Below are positions 1 through 6,500 of a stretch of 10,012 bases of DNA, one piece after another. Under the pieces are notes generated by a model. That model searched no databases. It saw only the letters and a list, made by a program, of their open reading frames with translations, and was not told the origin of the DNA. The first letter of the stretch is position 1. Each line of letters opens with the position of its first letter. The translations under genes were made by a program, and so were the position numbers. The DNA comes from an uncultured Clostridia bacterium (GTDB lineage Bacteria > Bacillota > Clostridia > Oscillospirales > Oscillospiraceae), in the NCBI GenBank assembly GCA_945927915.1, contig CAMEMX010000046.1, positions 1 to 10,012 on the forward strand, given 5' to 3'.

Positions 1-228
1 CCCTATGAATTTCGCACGACCGTGGTCGACGAGCTGCATGAGCCGGAGGATTTTTCCGCCATCGGGCGGTGGCTCTCCGGCGCACAGGCATATTATTTGC
101 AGGCCTTCGTGGATTCCGGCAGCCTGCTCGGCACGGGAATGCACGCCGCTTCCAAAGAGAAAATGGAGCTTTGCCGCGCGGAAGCCGCAAAGCATCTTTC
201 CAATGTTCAGATCCGAGGATTATCGTAA
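1..228 (+). CDS. nrdG: Anaerobic ribonucleotide reductase activating protein, C-terminal fragment
   Basis: This is the end of a gene that enters from the left edge; 75 codons and a TAA stop are visible. NrdG enzymes are radical-SAM proteins that use S-adenosylmethionine and a [4Fe-4S] cluster to install the glycyl radical on NrdD. The CxxxCxxC cluster motif would lie upstream, outside the window, so the call rests on the tail. The YEFRTTVV strand, the LHEPEDF segment, and the IGRWLSGAQAYYLQAF helix/strand are typical of the NrdG2-type activases. The position 18 nt upstream of nrdD, in the same direction, strongly supports the assignment. The open frame starts at base 1; any ATG or GTG inside the visible part is internal. 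Confidence 0.88.
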   Translation, partial: PYEFRTTVVDELHEPEDFSAIGRWLSGAQAYYLQAFVDSGSLLGTGMHAASKEKMELCRAEAAKHLSNVQIRGLS

Positions 229-232
229 AAAA

Positions 233-238
233 GAGGAG
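233..238 (+). promoter_or_regulatory. Ribosome binding site of nrdD
   Basis: GAGGAG lies 8 nt before the ATG at 247, in the short gap after nrdG. It fixes the nrdD start and implies cotranscription with nrdG, because no promoter or terminator is visible between the two genes. Confidence 0.8.
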
Positions 239-246
239 AATTCATC

Positions 247-2631
247 ATGTACCAGGTAGTAAAGCGAAATGATAAGGTCGTGGATTTCGATCTCGGCAAG
301 ATCGCCGCGGCCATCCGCAAGGCGTTCGTCGCGCAGGAGAAGCAGTATAACGACAGCGTGATCGACTTCCTCGCGCTGAAGGTCACGGCGGATTTCGAGC
401 CGAAGATCAAGGACGGCAAGATCGCCGTCGAGGACATTCAGGACAGCGTCGAATCCGTCCTCATCCGCGCCGGCTATGACGACGTGGCAAAGGCATATAT
501 CCTTTACCGCCGCCAGCGCGAAAAGCTGCGCAACATGAAGTCTACCCTGCTCGACTATAAGGAGCTGGTAGACAGCTATGTCAAGGAGCAGGACTGGCGC
601 GTCAAGGAGAATTCTACCGTCACCTACTCCGTCGGCGGTCTGATCCTCTCCAACTCCGGCGCGATCACGGCAAACTACTGGCTCAGCGAGATCTATGACG
701 ACGAGATCGCCAACGCGCACAAAAACTGCGACCTGCACATCCATGATATGTCCATGCTGACGGGCTACTGCGCCGGCTGGTCGCTGCGCCAGCTCATTCA
801 GGAGGGCCTGGGAGGCGTGCCCGGTAAGATCACCTCCGCGCCCGCGAAGCATCTTTCCTCGCTGTGCAACCAGATGGTCAACTTCCTCGGCATCATGCAG
901 AACGAATGGGCAGGCGCACAGGCCTTCTCCTCGTTCGACACCTATCTTGCACCCTTCGTCAAAGTGGACAACCTTACCTTCGATCAGGTGAAAAAGTGCG
1001 TCGAATCCTTCGTCTACGGCGTGAATACGCCCTCCCGCTGGGGCACGCAGGCGCCGTTCTCCAACATCACCCTCGACTGGACCGTCCCGGACGACATGGC
1101 AGAGCTGCCCGCAATCGTCGGCGGCAAGGAGATGCCCTTCAAGTATAAGGACTGTAAAAAAGAGATGGACATGGTCAACCGCGCCTTCATCGAGGTCATG
1201 ATTGAGGGCGACGCCAACGGCCGCGGCTTCCAGTACCCCATCCCCACCTATTCCATCACGCGCGACTTCGACTGGTCGGAGACTGAGAACAACAAGCTGC
1301 TCTTCGAGATGACCGCGAAGTACGGCACGCCCTATTTCTCCAACTACGTCAACAGCGATATGCAGCCGAGCGACGTGCGCTCGATGTGCTGCCGTCTGCG
1401 CCTTGACCTGCGCGAGCTGCGCAAAAAATCCGGCGGCTTCTTCGGCAGCGGCGAGTCTACCGGCTCGGTCGGCGTCGTGACGATCAATATGCCGAAGATC
1501 GCCTACCTCTCGGCAACGCCCGAGGAATTCTATAAGCGGCTCGACCACCTGATGGACATCGCTGCCCGCAGCCTCAAGATCAAGCGCACGGTCATCACGC
1601 GCCTGATGGCAGAGGGCCTCTACCCCTACACCAAGCGCTATCTCGGCACGTTCGACAACCACTTCTCTACCCTCGGCCTGATCGGCATGAACGAGGTCGG
1701 CCTGAACGCGAAGTGGCTGCGCAAGGACATGACGCATAAAGAAACGCAGGACTTCACCATCGAGGTTCTCAACCATATGCGCGAGCGTCTGTCCGACTAT
1801 CAGGAGCAGTACGGCGACCTGTACAACCTCGAAGCGACGCCTGCCGAGTCCACCACCTACCGCCTTGCCAAGCACGACAAAAAGGACTTCCCCGACATCA
1901 TCACCGCCGCCAAGGAGGGCGAGACGCCCTATTATACCAACTCCTCTCACCTGCCCGTCGGCTATACCGAGGACATCTTCTCCGCGCTCGACGTGCAGGA
2001 TGAGCTGCAAACGCTCTACACCTCCGGCACGGTCTTCCATGCCTTCCTCGGCGAGAAGCTGCCGGACTGGAAGGCCGCGGCAAACCTCGTGCGCAAGATC
2101 GCAGAAAACTACCGTCTGCCCTATTACACCCTCTCGCCGACCTATTCCGTCTGCCGCGAGCACGGCTATCTCGCCGGCGAGCAGTACACCTGCCCCATCT
2201 GCGGCAAGACGACCGAGGTCTACAGCCGCATCACCGGCTATTACCGCCCCGTGCAGAACTTCAACGACGGCAAGGCGCAGGAATTCAAGGATCGCAAGGT
2301 CTACGACATTGGCCTTTCCATGGATCGCCGCTTCGGACAGGCTGCTGACGAAAACATCTGCGCCTCCGAAACACCCGCACAGCACGATGCGCAGGGACGG
2401 CTCGTCCTCTTCACGACCAGCACCTGCCCGAAGTGCGTCATGGCGAAGAAGTTCCTCGCCGATGCCGGTCTTTCCTATGAGACGGTCATCGTCGATGTCG
2501 ACCCGGAGGCCGCCCGGAAGTTCGGCGTGCGTCAGGCGCCGACCCTTCTTGTGCTCGACGGCGAGCAGGAGGTCGACCGCGTGGAGAATCCCTCCAACAT
2601 CCGCGCCTTTGCTGAACGCCATAGTAAATAG
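247..2631 (+). CDS. nrdD: Class III anaerobic ribonucleoside-triphosphate reductase with C-terminal redoxin domain
   Basis: This glycyl-radical enzyme reduces ribonucleoside triphosphates to deoxynucleotides without oxygen, in the cytoplasm. The product is 794 residues. Residues 1 to about 93 form an ATP-cone allosteric domain. The catalytic barrel follows, with C175 in the CAGWSL segment and a C381-C382 pair in SMCCRLRLD, matching the two active-site cysteines of E. coli NrdD (C175 and C384). A zinc site is formed by C636, probably H639, and C649/C652 (CPIC). The radical glycine is G664 in RITGYYRP. Beyond the usual end, residues about 718-794 form a glutaredoxin/thioredoxin-like domain with C727-P-K-C730 and a cis-proline motif APT at 764-766. 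This suggests that an in-built dithiol, rather than formate, could supply electrons; that is inference. The start is fixed by GAGGAG at 233-238, and a terminator follows directly. Confidence 0.97.
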   Translation: MYQVVKRNDKVVDFDLGKIAAAIRKAFVAQEKQYNDSVIDFLALKVTADFEPKIKDGKIAVEDIQDSVESVLIRAGYDDVAKAYILYRRQREKLRNMKSTLLDYKELVDSYVKEQDWRVKENSTVTYSVGGLILSNSGAITANYWLSEIYDDEIANAHKNCDLHIHDMSMLTGYCAGWSLRQLIQEGLGGVPGKITSAPAKHLSSLCNQMVNFLGIMQNEWAGAQAFSSFDTYLAPFVKVDNLTFDQVKKCVESFVYGVNTPSRWGTQAPFSNITLDWTVPDDMAELPAIVGGKEMPFKYKDCKKEMDMVNRAFIEVMIEGDANGRGFQYPIPTYSITRDFDWSETENNKLLFEMTAKYGTPYFSNYVNSDMQPSDVRSMCCRLRLDLRELRKKSGGFFGSGESTGSVGVVTINMPKIAYLSATPEEFYKRLDHLMDIAARSLKIKRTVITRLMAEGLYPYTKRYLGTFDNHFSTLGLIGMNEVGLNAKWLRKDMTHKETQDFTIEVLNHMRERLSDYQEQYGDLYNLEATPAESTTYRLAKHDKKDFPDIITAAKEGETPYYTNSSHLPVGYTEDIFSALDVQDELQTLYTSGTVFHAFLGEKLPDWKAAANLVRKIAENYRLPYYTLSPTYSVCREHGYLAGEQYTCPICGKTTEVYSRITGYYRPVQNFNDGKAQEFKDRKVYDIGLSMDRRFGQAADENICASETPAQHDAQGRLVLFTTSTCPKCVMAKKFLADAGLSYETVIVDVDPEAARKFGVRQAPTLLVLDGEQEVDRVENPSNIRAFAERHSK

Positions 2632-2644
2632 ATTGTAATCAATC

Positions 2645-2690
2645 GTTTTCAGCGTGCCAACTAAGTTTGACACGCTGAAAACAATTTTTT
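2645..2690 (+). terminator. Rho-independent terminator after nrdD
   Basis: A 12-bp perfect stem (2645-2656 with 2671-2682) begins 13 nt after the nrdD stop. It extends inward by three more pairs past one C-A mismatch, leaving a 6-nt loop. A run of six T follows at 2685-2690. It closes the nrdG-nrdD unit and separates it from the promoter just downstream. Confidence 0.9.
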
Positions 2691-2691
2691 G

Positions 2692-2720
2692 TAGACTTCC
2701 GCAAAAGCAAATGTTATAAT
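2692..2720 (+). promoter_or_regulatory. Sigma-A-type promoter with extended -10
   Basis: TATAAT at 2715-2720 is a perfect -10 box, preceded by TG at 2712-2713 (the extended -10 pattern TGnTATAAT). A 17-bp spacer separates it from TAGACT at 2692-2697, which matches four of six positions of TTGACA. It sits immediately after the terminator and about 33 nt before the next start codon, so it probably drives the zinc-ribbon gene and the reductase gene behind it. Confidence 0.78.
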
Positions 2721-2737
2721 ACTTTTATATCAAAAAA

Positions 2738-2745
2738 GGAAGGAG
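2738..2745 (+). promoter_or_regulatory. Ribosome binding site of the zinc-ribbon membrane protein gene
   Basis: GGAAGGAG lies 8 nt before the ATG at 2754. It supports the chosen start, which places the zinc ribbon at the very N-terminus. Confidence 0.8.
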
Positions 2746-2753
2746 CAATCACA

Positions 2754-3695
2754 ATGGTATGTCCGAATTGCGGTACACAATGTGCAGACGGGAACAAGTT
2801 TTGTACCAGTTGCGGCACTGTACTTGCAGCACCCGAGGCCGCCTCTGCTTACGAAGCGCCACTTTACTCCGAACAGCGCTTTGAGGAGCCTGCGAAAGAG
2901 GAACCCATCGAAGAACCTGCCGCACCGGAGGCACCTGCTGCACCGGAAGCACCTGCCGCGCAGAGCGCGCAATGGCCGGCAGCACAGGTGTACGCATCGG
3001 AGCAGCTTCCCGCAGACCCTCCCGCAAAGCCCAAAAAGGAAAAGCGCGGCACCTTTGGGAAGCTTCTGCCGTGGCTGATTGTCGGTGTATTGGTAATTGG
3101 TATTGCGGTTGCCGGTTTCTTTGCTTATCAGGAATACGAGAAGCTCACGGCGCAGTGTGATGAGCTTACGCTGGAGCTTAAAGACAGAGACGCAGAGCTT
3201 TCCAGAATGGATCGTGCGCTCACCGAAAAGGAGCAGGAGCTCGCCGAGAAAAATCAGGCGCTTACACAGAAGGATCAGGCCCTTGCCGAGAAGGAGCAAG
3301 AGCTCGCCGCAAAGGACGAGGAGCTTGCCGCTCTGACGGAGGAGAATGCCACGGAGCATGTGTATAAAACCTATTATGACGATATCGTAACCTATGCGGG
3401 CTATGGCAGCTTTGGCGGAGACAACACATTCGGCGTCGACAGCGCGGTAGTCACCTTAAGCCTTTCCGGCAGTTCTACATACCAAGGGCATCTCAAAACC
3501 GCTTTTAATGGGAAAACGATCTCTTGGTATCGCAGCAACTCGTGCGCTGACCTGCAGATCATGGCTGACAGTTGGGGCGAAGAGGGTGTCGATTTCACGA
3601 TCAAGGCAGAGCAACCCGGTATCACAGTCCTCAACTTTTCAGTCGATGACGGTTCCCTGCCTGAATTCAACATTCTTGTTGTCATCACAGAATAA
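2754..3695 (+). CDS. Zinc-ribbon, single-pass membrane protein with leucine-heptad coiled coil
   Basis: The product has 313 residues; its function is not known. Order of parts: an N-terminal zinc ribbon with C3-P-N-C6 and C17-T-S-C20 (plus C10), as in many small zinc_ribbon_2-type domains; a low-complexity linker rich in Ala, Pro and Glu (about 25-100) containing an AAPEAP repeat; a transmembrane helix at about 104-125 flanked by a KPKKEKR stretch on its N-terminal side; a coiled coil at about 127-200 with leucine every seventh residue from 142 to 191; and a beta-rich C-terminal domain (about 203-313) whose final strands resemble bacterial Ig-like domains. The positive-inside rule places the zinc ribbon in the cytoplasm and the coiled coil and beta domain outside. 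The gene has its own promoter and lies 18 nt before the reductase gene. A sensor or scaffold role is possible but unproven. Confidence 0.9.
   Translation: MVCPNCGTQCADGNKFCTSCGTVLAAPEAASAYEAPLYSEQRFEEPAKEEPIEEPAAPEAPAAPEAPAAQSAQWPAAQVYASEQLPADPPAKPKKEKRGTFGKLLPWLIVGVLVIGIAVAGFFAYQEYEKLTAQCDELTLELKDRDAELSRMDRALTEKEQELAEKNQALTQKDQALAEKEQELAAKDEELAALTEENATEHVYKTYYDDIVTYAGYGSFGGDNTFGVDSAVVTLSLSGSSTYQGHLKTAFNGKTISWYRSNSCADLQIMADSWGEEGVDFTIKAEQPGITVLNFSVDDGSLPEFNILVVITE
2919..2954 (+). repeat. Two 18-bp tandem units coding for AAPEAP
   Basis: Units 2919-2936 and 2937-2954 differ at only two third-codon positions and encode AAPEAP twice. They form part of the flexible cytoplasmic linker between zinc ribbon and membrane helix. 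Confidence 0.75.
3219..3344 (+). repeat. Degenerate 21-bp repeats coding for leucine heptads
   Basis: Six consecutive 21-bp units start at the leucine codons 3219, 3240, 3261, 3282, 3303 and 3324. They encode heptads such as LTEKEQE, LAEKNQA, LAEKEQE and LAAKDEE. The DNA units are similar but not identical, as expected for a coiled coil grown by heptad duplication and then diverged. Confidence 0.8.
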
Positions 3696-3713
3696 TCATC
3701 CGGAGAGATCACT

Positions 3714-4619
3714 ATGTACGATATTCTCATCGTCGGCGCAGGCCCGGCCGGTCTCACCGCCGCGATTTATGCCCGCCGCGCCGGAAAAACCGTCCTCGTG
3801 CTGGAAAAGGACACCTTCGGCGGTCAGGTCACTTTCTCCCCGAAGCTCGAAAACTATCCCGGTTTTCAGGAGATCAGCGGCAACGAGCTTGCCCAGCGGA
3901 TGCTGGAGCAGGCGCTGGCGCTGGGCGCGGACATCGACATGGACACCGTCACAGGCGTCTGCGGCGGTGACGTCAAGACCGTCATAGGCGAGTCCGGCAG
4001 CTATGAAGCAAGATGCGTCATCATCGCCGCCGGTGCAAGGCACCGCAGATTGCATCTGCCGAATGAGGAAGCGCTGATCGGCAACGGCATTTCCTTCTGC
4101 GCGGTCTGTGACGGCGCGTTCTATCAAGGGCAGCACGTCGCCGTCATCGGCGGCGGCAATACCGCCCTGCAGGAGATCGCCCTGCTGTCCGAGGTCTGCT
4201 CCCGCGTGACCGTTGTGCAAAATCTCGCGGCTCTGACCGGCGAAGAAAAGATGGTCCGCTCCCTTGAGGCAAAAAGCAACATAGATTACCTCTACCAAAC
4301 GGTCGTCACCGGCTATGAGGGGGAGAATGCGCTGACCGCCCTGCGGCTTCTGAACACGGAGACGAACGAGACATCCCGCCTCGCGGTCGACGGCGCGTTC
4401 CTCGCCATCGGCACAGCCCCGGATAACGGTGCTTTTGCGGACGTTGCCGAATTGGACGCCGCAGGCTATGTCGTCGCCGGAGAATCCGGGGAAACAAAAA
4501 CGCCCGGCGTCTTTGTCGCGGGCGACTGCAGAACCAAGACCTACCGTCAGGTCGCGACCGCGATCTCTGACGGCGCAGCCGCCGCTCTGAACGCCTGCCG
4601 CTATCTTGATCGGATTTGA
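3714..4619 (+). CDS. trxB: Thioredoxin reductase-like FAD-dependent oxidoreductase
   Basis: The 301-residue product is close to the usual length of low-molecular-weight thioredoxin reductases, which pass electrons through FAD to a redox-active dithiol and on to thioredoxin-like proteins in the cytoplasm. Visible motifs are the FAD-binding GAGPAG at 8-13, the FGGQ segment, the dithiol C129-A-V-C132 followed by D133 and G134, a second nucleotide-binding loop GGGNTA at 146-151 (GxGDSA in classical enzymes), and the C-terminal VFVAGDC/RQVATA signature that contacts FAD. The HRRxxxR motif that holds the NADPH phosphate is absent: the corresponding place reads VVQNLAALTGEE (about 167-178). The electron donor may therefore be NADH or ferredoxin rather than NADPH, which is inference. 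The start has a GGAGAG site at 3702-3707, and the gene follows its neighbour by 18 nt. Confidence 0.88.
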   Translation: MYDILIVGAGPAGLTAAIYARRAGKTVLVLEKDTFGGQVTFSPKLENYPGFQEISGNELAQRMLEQALALGADIDMDTVTGVCGGDVKTVIGESGSYEARCVIIAAGARHRRLHLPNEEALIGNGISFCAVCDGAFYQGQHVAVIGGGNTALQEIALLSEVCSRVTVVQNLAALTGEEKMVRSLEAKSNIDYLYQTVVTGYEGENALTALRLLNTETNETSRLAVDGAFLAIGTAPDNGAFADVAELDAAGYVVAGESGETKTPGVFVAGDCRTKTYRQVATAISDGAAAALNACRYLDRI

Positions 4620-4655
4620 TCGTAATTGATTTCTTTTGAGCGTTTATGATTGATC

Positions 4656-4675
4656 ATGCGCGATAATGCGCGATA
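4656..4675. repeat. Two 10-bp direct repeats in the intergenic region
   Basis: The unit atgcgcgata occurs twice back to back (4656-4665 and 4666-4675), and the next bases begin a third copy. An imperfect palindrome, ATGAT-TG-ATCAT, lies just before, at 4646-4657. No gene or known element was recognised here; this is probably decayed intergenic sequence. Confidence 0.6.
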
Positions 4676-4714
4676 ATGATCGTCTCCGTCGTCACAATTC
4701 ATGTCGATTTCTTT

Positions 4715-4763
4715 AAAGCCAGCCGCAAGCATCTGCAGATAACAGATGCTTGCGGCTGGCTTT
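4715..4763. terminator. Bidirectional terminator between convergent operons
   Basis: A perfect 21-bp inverted repeat (4715-4735 with 4743-4763) encloses a 7-nt loop. Read rightward it ends in TTTT after the reductase gene; read leftward it ends in TTT, 20 nt after the stop of the minus-strand operon. Its place between two converging units and its perfect symmetry support use on both strands. The T runs are short, so efficiency is uncertain, especially leftward. Confidence 0.85.
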
Positions 4764-4783
4764 TATAAAAAAATCATCAAGGG

Positions 4784-5515
4784 TCAGTTCTCTTTGTGAT
4801 TTGTCATGTTGAAGTGGAGCGCTTTCATGCCCTCCACTTCTTCGCAGACCTTCTGGAGACTACAGCTTTCGCAGTCCGTCATGCCGTTTTTCAGGATATG
4901 ATCCATCGCCTTTGTGATTCTCTCTGTCTCGCGGACTGCATCCTTCAGCGCCGGAAACGGGAAAGTGGGGTCTGTAATAAAAATCAGCTTCACACTGACG
5001 ATCCGCGCATTCTTGTGGAATTGCCGCAGCATCAGGTTGCCCACTTTCGTAAAGGTCAGACCTTTTTCCAGCGCCTGCTTGCTGACGCGGGCGCTCTCTG
5101 TGCCGTTGATTAGAGAAACGCGTGTCATGAAGCCCTCGGGACTTACATGATAACGGACAAACTCCATCTGTTTTACCGCGTTGTACAGGGCGTTTCCCTC
5201 GCCCAGGGTATCCGGCGCCACCCGAACCAGCGCGATCCGGGCATAGGAGGTATCCGCTGTCAGCTCCGGCAGGTCCTTGCCGATCAGCACGATCTCATCT
5301 TCCGTCACCAAAGCGGGGTCATCCGTTACCGCGGTTGCGCCCAATGCGAATAAACGGTCGCCGTTTCCCCCCAGCTCATACGCCATGTCCTGCCGGAAAA
5401 TCAGATTCTCCTTGCCCAGATCCCGCCAATCCACATCGCAGACCGGCAGCTCCCTGACCGACGCCTGCCGGCAAAGCGACAAAATGCGGGAAATAATCGG
5501 ATCATACAGTTTCAT
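4784..5515 (-). CDS. Acetyl-CoA synthase (AcsB/CdhC) middle-domain-like protein with C-terminal cysteine motif
   Basis: The product has 243 residues. Residues about 40-183 resemble, in order, the middle domain of the acetyl-CoA synthase/CdhC beta subunit as I remember it: RQDMAYELGG, then an EIVLIGKDLPEL segment like the family's VTVIGPDIDE, then SARVSKQALEKGLTFTKVGN like RISKDAxxKGxRxKHxG, then VSVKLIFITDP like the family's VQVTIYTD. The end carries C215-x2-C218-x5-C224, reminiscent of the start of the A-cluster motif CTxCQSFAPxHVC, plus a possible H235. Full acetyl-CoA synthases are about 730 residues (archaeal CdhC about 470). The later A-cluster cysteines, including CGCFEC, are missing here, so acetyl-CoA synthesis itself is unlikely. 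It may bind an iron-sulfur or nickel centre and serve the dehydratase-like enzyme of this operon. The ATG overlaps the upstream stop by one base; a GTG one codon earlier (5518) is possible. Confidence 0.65.
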   Translation of the reverse strand: MKLYDPIISRILSLCRQASVRELPVCDVDWRDLGKENLIFRQDMAYELGGNGDRLFALGATAVTDDPALVTEDEIVLIGKDLPELTADTSYARIALVRVAPDTLGEGNALYNAVKQMEFVRYHVSPEGFMTRVSLINGTESARVSKQALEKGLTFTKVGNLMLRQFHKNARIVSVKLIFITDPTFPFPALKDAVRETERITKAMDHILKNGMTDCESCSLQKVCEEVEGMKALHFNMTNHKEN

Positions 5516-5679
5516 CACAGGTGCTTATCCCGCTTGATCTTGTCATAGTGTTTCAGGAACAGAGGCTCCAGCGCTGCCGTGAGCTTCATATCCAGATTGA
5601 AGAAGTAAACAACAAACGTGACCACGAAAAAGGTCACCACGACCAGCGCCGCAATGGCGAGAATTTTCAGAACGATCAT
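5515..5679 (-). CDS. 54-residue single-span membrane peptide
   Basis: This is a short gene of 54 codons and a TGA stop. It starts with ATG at 5679 behind a strong GAGGAGGG site (5686-5693), 6 nt away, which overlaps the stop of the activator gene. Its stop shares one base with the ATG of the next gene (TGATG). The peptide begins MIVLKILAIAALVVVTFFVV and continues hydrophobic to about residue 28, a clear transmembrane helix. A tail follows with FLKHYDKIKRDKHL, rich in lysine. The basic tail suggests a cytoplasmic C-terminus and an outside N-terminus. No family is recognised. It may tether or stabilise the operon's soluble enzyme at the membrane, which is inference from position alone. Confidence 0.75.
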   Translation of the reverse strand: MIVLKILAIAALVVVTFFVVTFVVYFFNLDMKLTAALEPLFLKHYDKIKRDKHL

Positions 5680-5691
5680 AAGCAGCCCTCC

Positions 5692-6486
5692 TCAGCGTGC
5701 CATTGCCTTCTGGCGGGCAAATTCTGCCGCACCCAGAGCGCCGATCAACTGGGGATCAACAGGGAGATCGATGACCTTCAGCTTCAAAACCTTTTCAATG
5801 GCGGCTTTCAGGCCGTCATTTTTTGCGCATCCGCCCGTCAGAGTGATCCTGTCCGTAGCACCCGCCTTTTTGGACATCACGAAACAGCGCTTTGCCACCG
5901 AAAGCTCTATACCTGCGGCGATCTCATCCATGGGCTTCCCCTCGCCTACCAGAGAGATCACCTCGGATTCCGCAAACACCGTACACTGCGCGGTAATGGG
6001 GATCACATTCTTTGCCTTCAGGGACAGCCGGGAGAACTCCGTCAGATCCATTTCAAAGGCTCTTGCCATCGCCTCAAAAAACCGTCCGGTTCCCGCGGCG
6101 CATTTGTCATTCATGGCAAAGTCCAGCACCGTGCCATCCTTGTCTACCGCGATGCCTTTGACGTCCTGACCGCCGATATCGATGATGGCCTTGACGCTGG
6201 GATCCGCCACATGGACGCCCATGGCATGACAGCTGATCTCGGAGATATTCTCGTCGGCCGCGGGGACCTTGTTTCTTCCGTAGCCTGTGCCCACCAGATA
6301 GGCTAGCTCCTTGGGACTATGCAGCTCGGGAACCTGTGCGACCGCCTGATCCAGGGCAGCTTCGCAGCTGAGTACCGCGTTGATCCGGCTTCTCAGCGTA
6401 ACATTCGCCACCATCTTTCCGTTCTCATCAAGGATCACGCATTTTGTGTAAGTGCTGCCGGAATCACATCCGCCATAATACTTCAT
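5692..6486 (-). CDS. 2-hydroxyacyl-CoA dehydratase activator / BcrA-BadF-type ATPase
   Basis: The product has 264 residues, the normal size for HgdC-type activators. These homodimeric ASKHA-fold ATPases hold one [4Fe-4S] cluster between subunits and use ATP hydrolysis to push an electron at very low potential into their partner enzyme. Visible motifs are the phosphate-1 loop CDSGSTYTK at 7-15, IDIGGQD at 102-108, the cluster ligand C129 in DKCAAGTGRF, the second ligand C168 in QCTVFAESEV, and the adenosine-loop glycines in LTGGCAKN. The 39-residue spacing of the two cysteines equals that of HgdC from Acidaminococcus as I recall it (C127/C166). The start is ATG at 6486 behind AAGGAGG (6494-6500, 7 nt spacing). 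A TTG seven codons upstream lacks such a site. It lies 14 nt after the 520-residue subunit gene. Confidence 0.93.
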   Translation of the reverse strand: MKYYGGCDSGSTYTKCVILDENGKMVANVTLRSRINAVLSCEAALDQAVAQVPELHSPKELAYLVGTGYGRNKVPAADENISEISCHAMGVHVADPSVKAIIDIGGQDVKGIAVDKDGTVLDFAMNDKCAAGTGRFFEAMARAFEMDLTEFSRLSLKAKNVIPITAQCTVFAESEVISLVGEGKPMDEIAAGIELSVAKRCFVMSKKAGATDRITLTGGCAKNDGLKAAIEKVLKLKVIDLPVDPQLIGALGAAEFARQKAMAR

Positions 6487-6493
6487 ACGATTG

Positions 6494-6500
6494 CCTCCTT
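6494..6500 (-). promoter_or_regulatory. Ribosome binding site of the activator gene
   Basis: AAGGAGG on the minus strand, 7 nt before the ATG at 6486. It decides that start over the in-frame TTG at 6507, which would overlap the preceding gene. Confidence 0.8.

Noticed and set aside
220..2673. An 817-codon open frame on the minus strand lying antisense to nrdD.
   Set aside because: It is a composition shadow: strong C/G preference at third codon positions in nrdD removes stops from the opposite frame. The translation is repetitive in Val, Leu, Asp and Ala, with no recognisable domain, and the frame covers a gene with full catalytic motifs.
4620..4714. The direct repeats and short palindrome in the intergenic gap as an origin, attachment site or CRISPR remnant.
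   Set aside because: There are only two full 10-bp copies, with no spacers, integrase or replication gene nearby, so no specific element is supported.
4784..5515. A complete acetyl-CoA synthase or CODH subunit.
   Set aside because: The product is about one third of the length of acetyl-CoA synthase and lacks the second cysteine set of the A-cluster, so only domain-level similarity is claimed.
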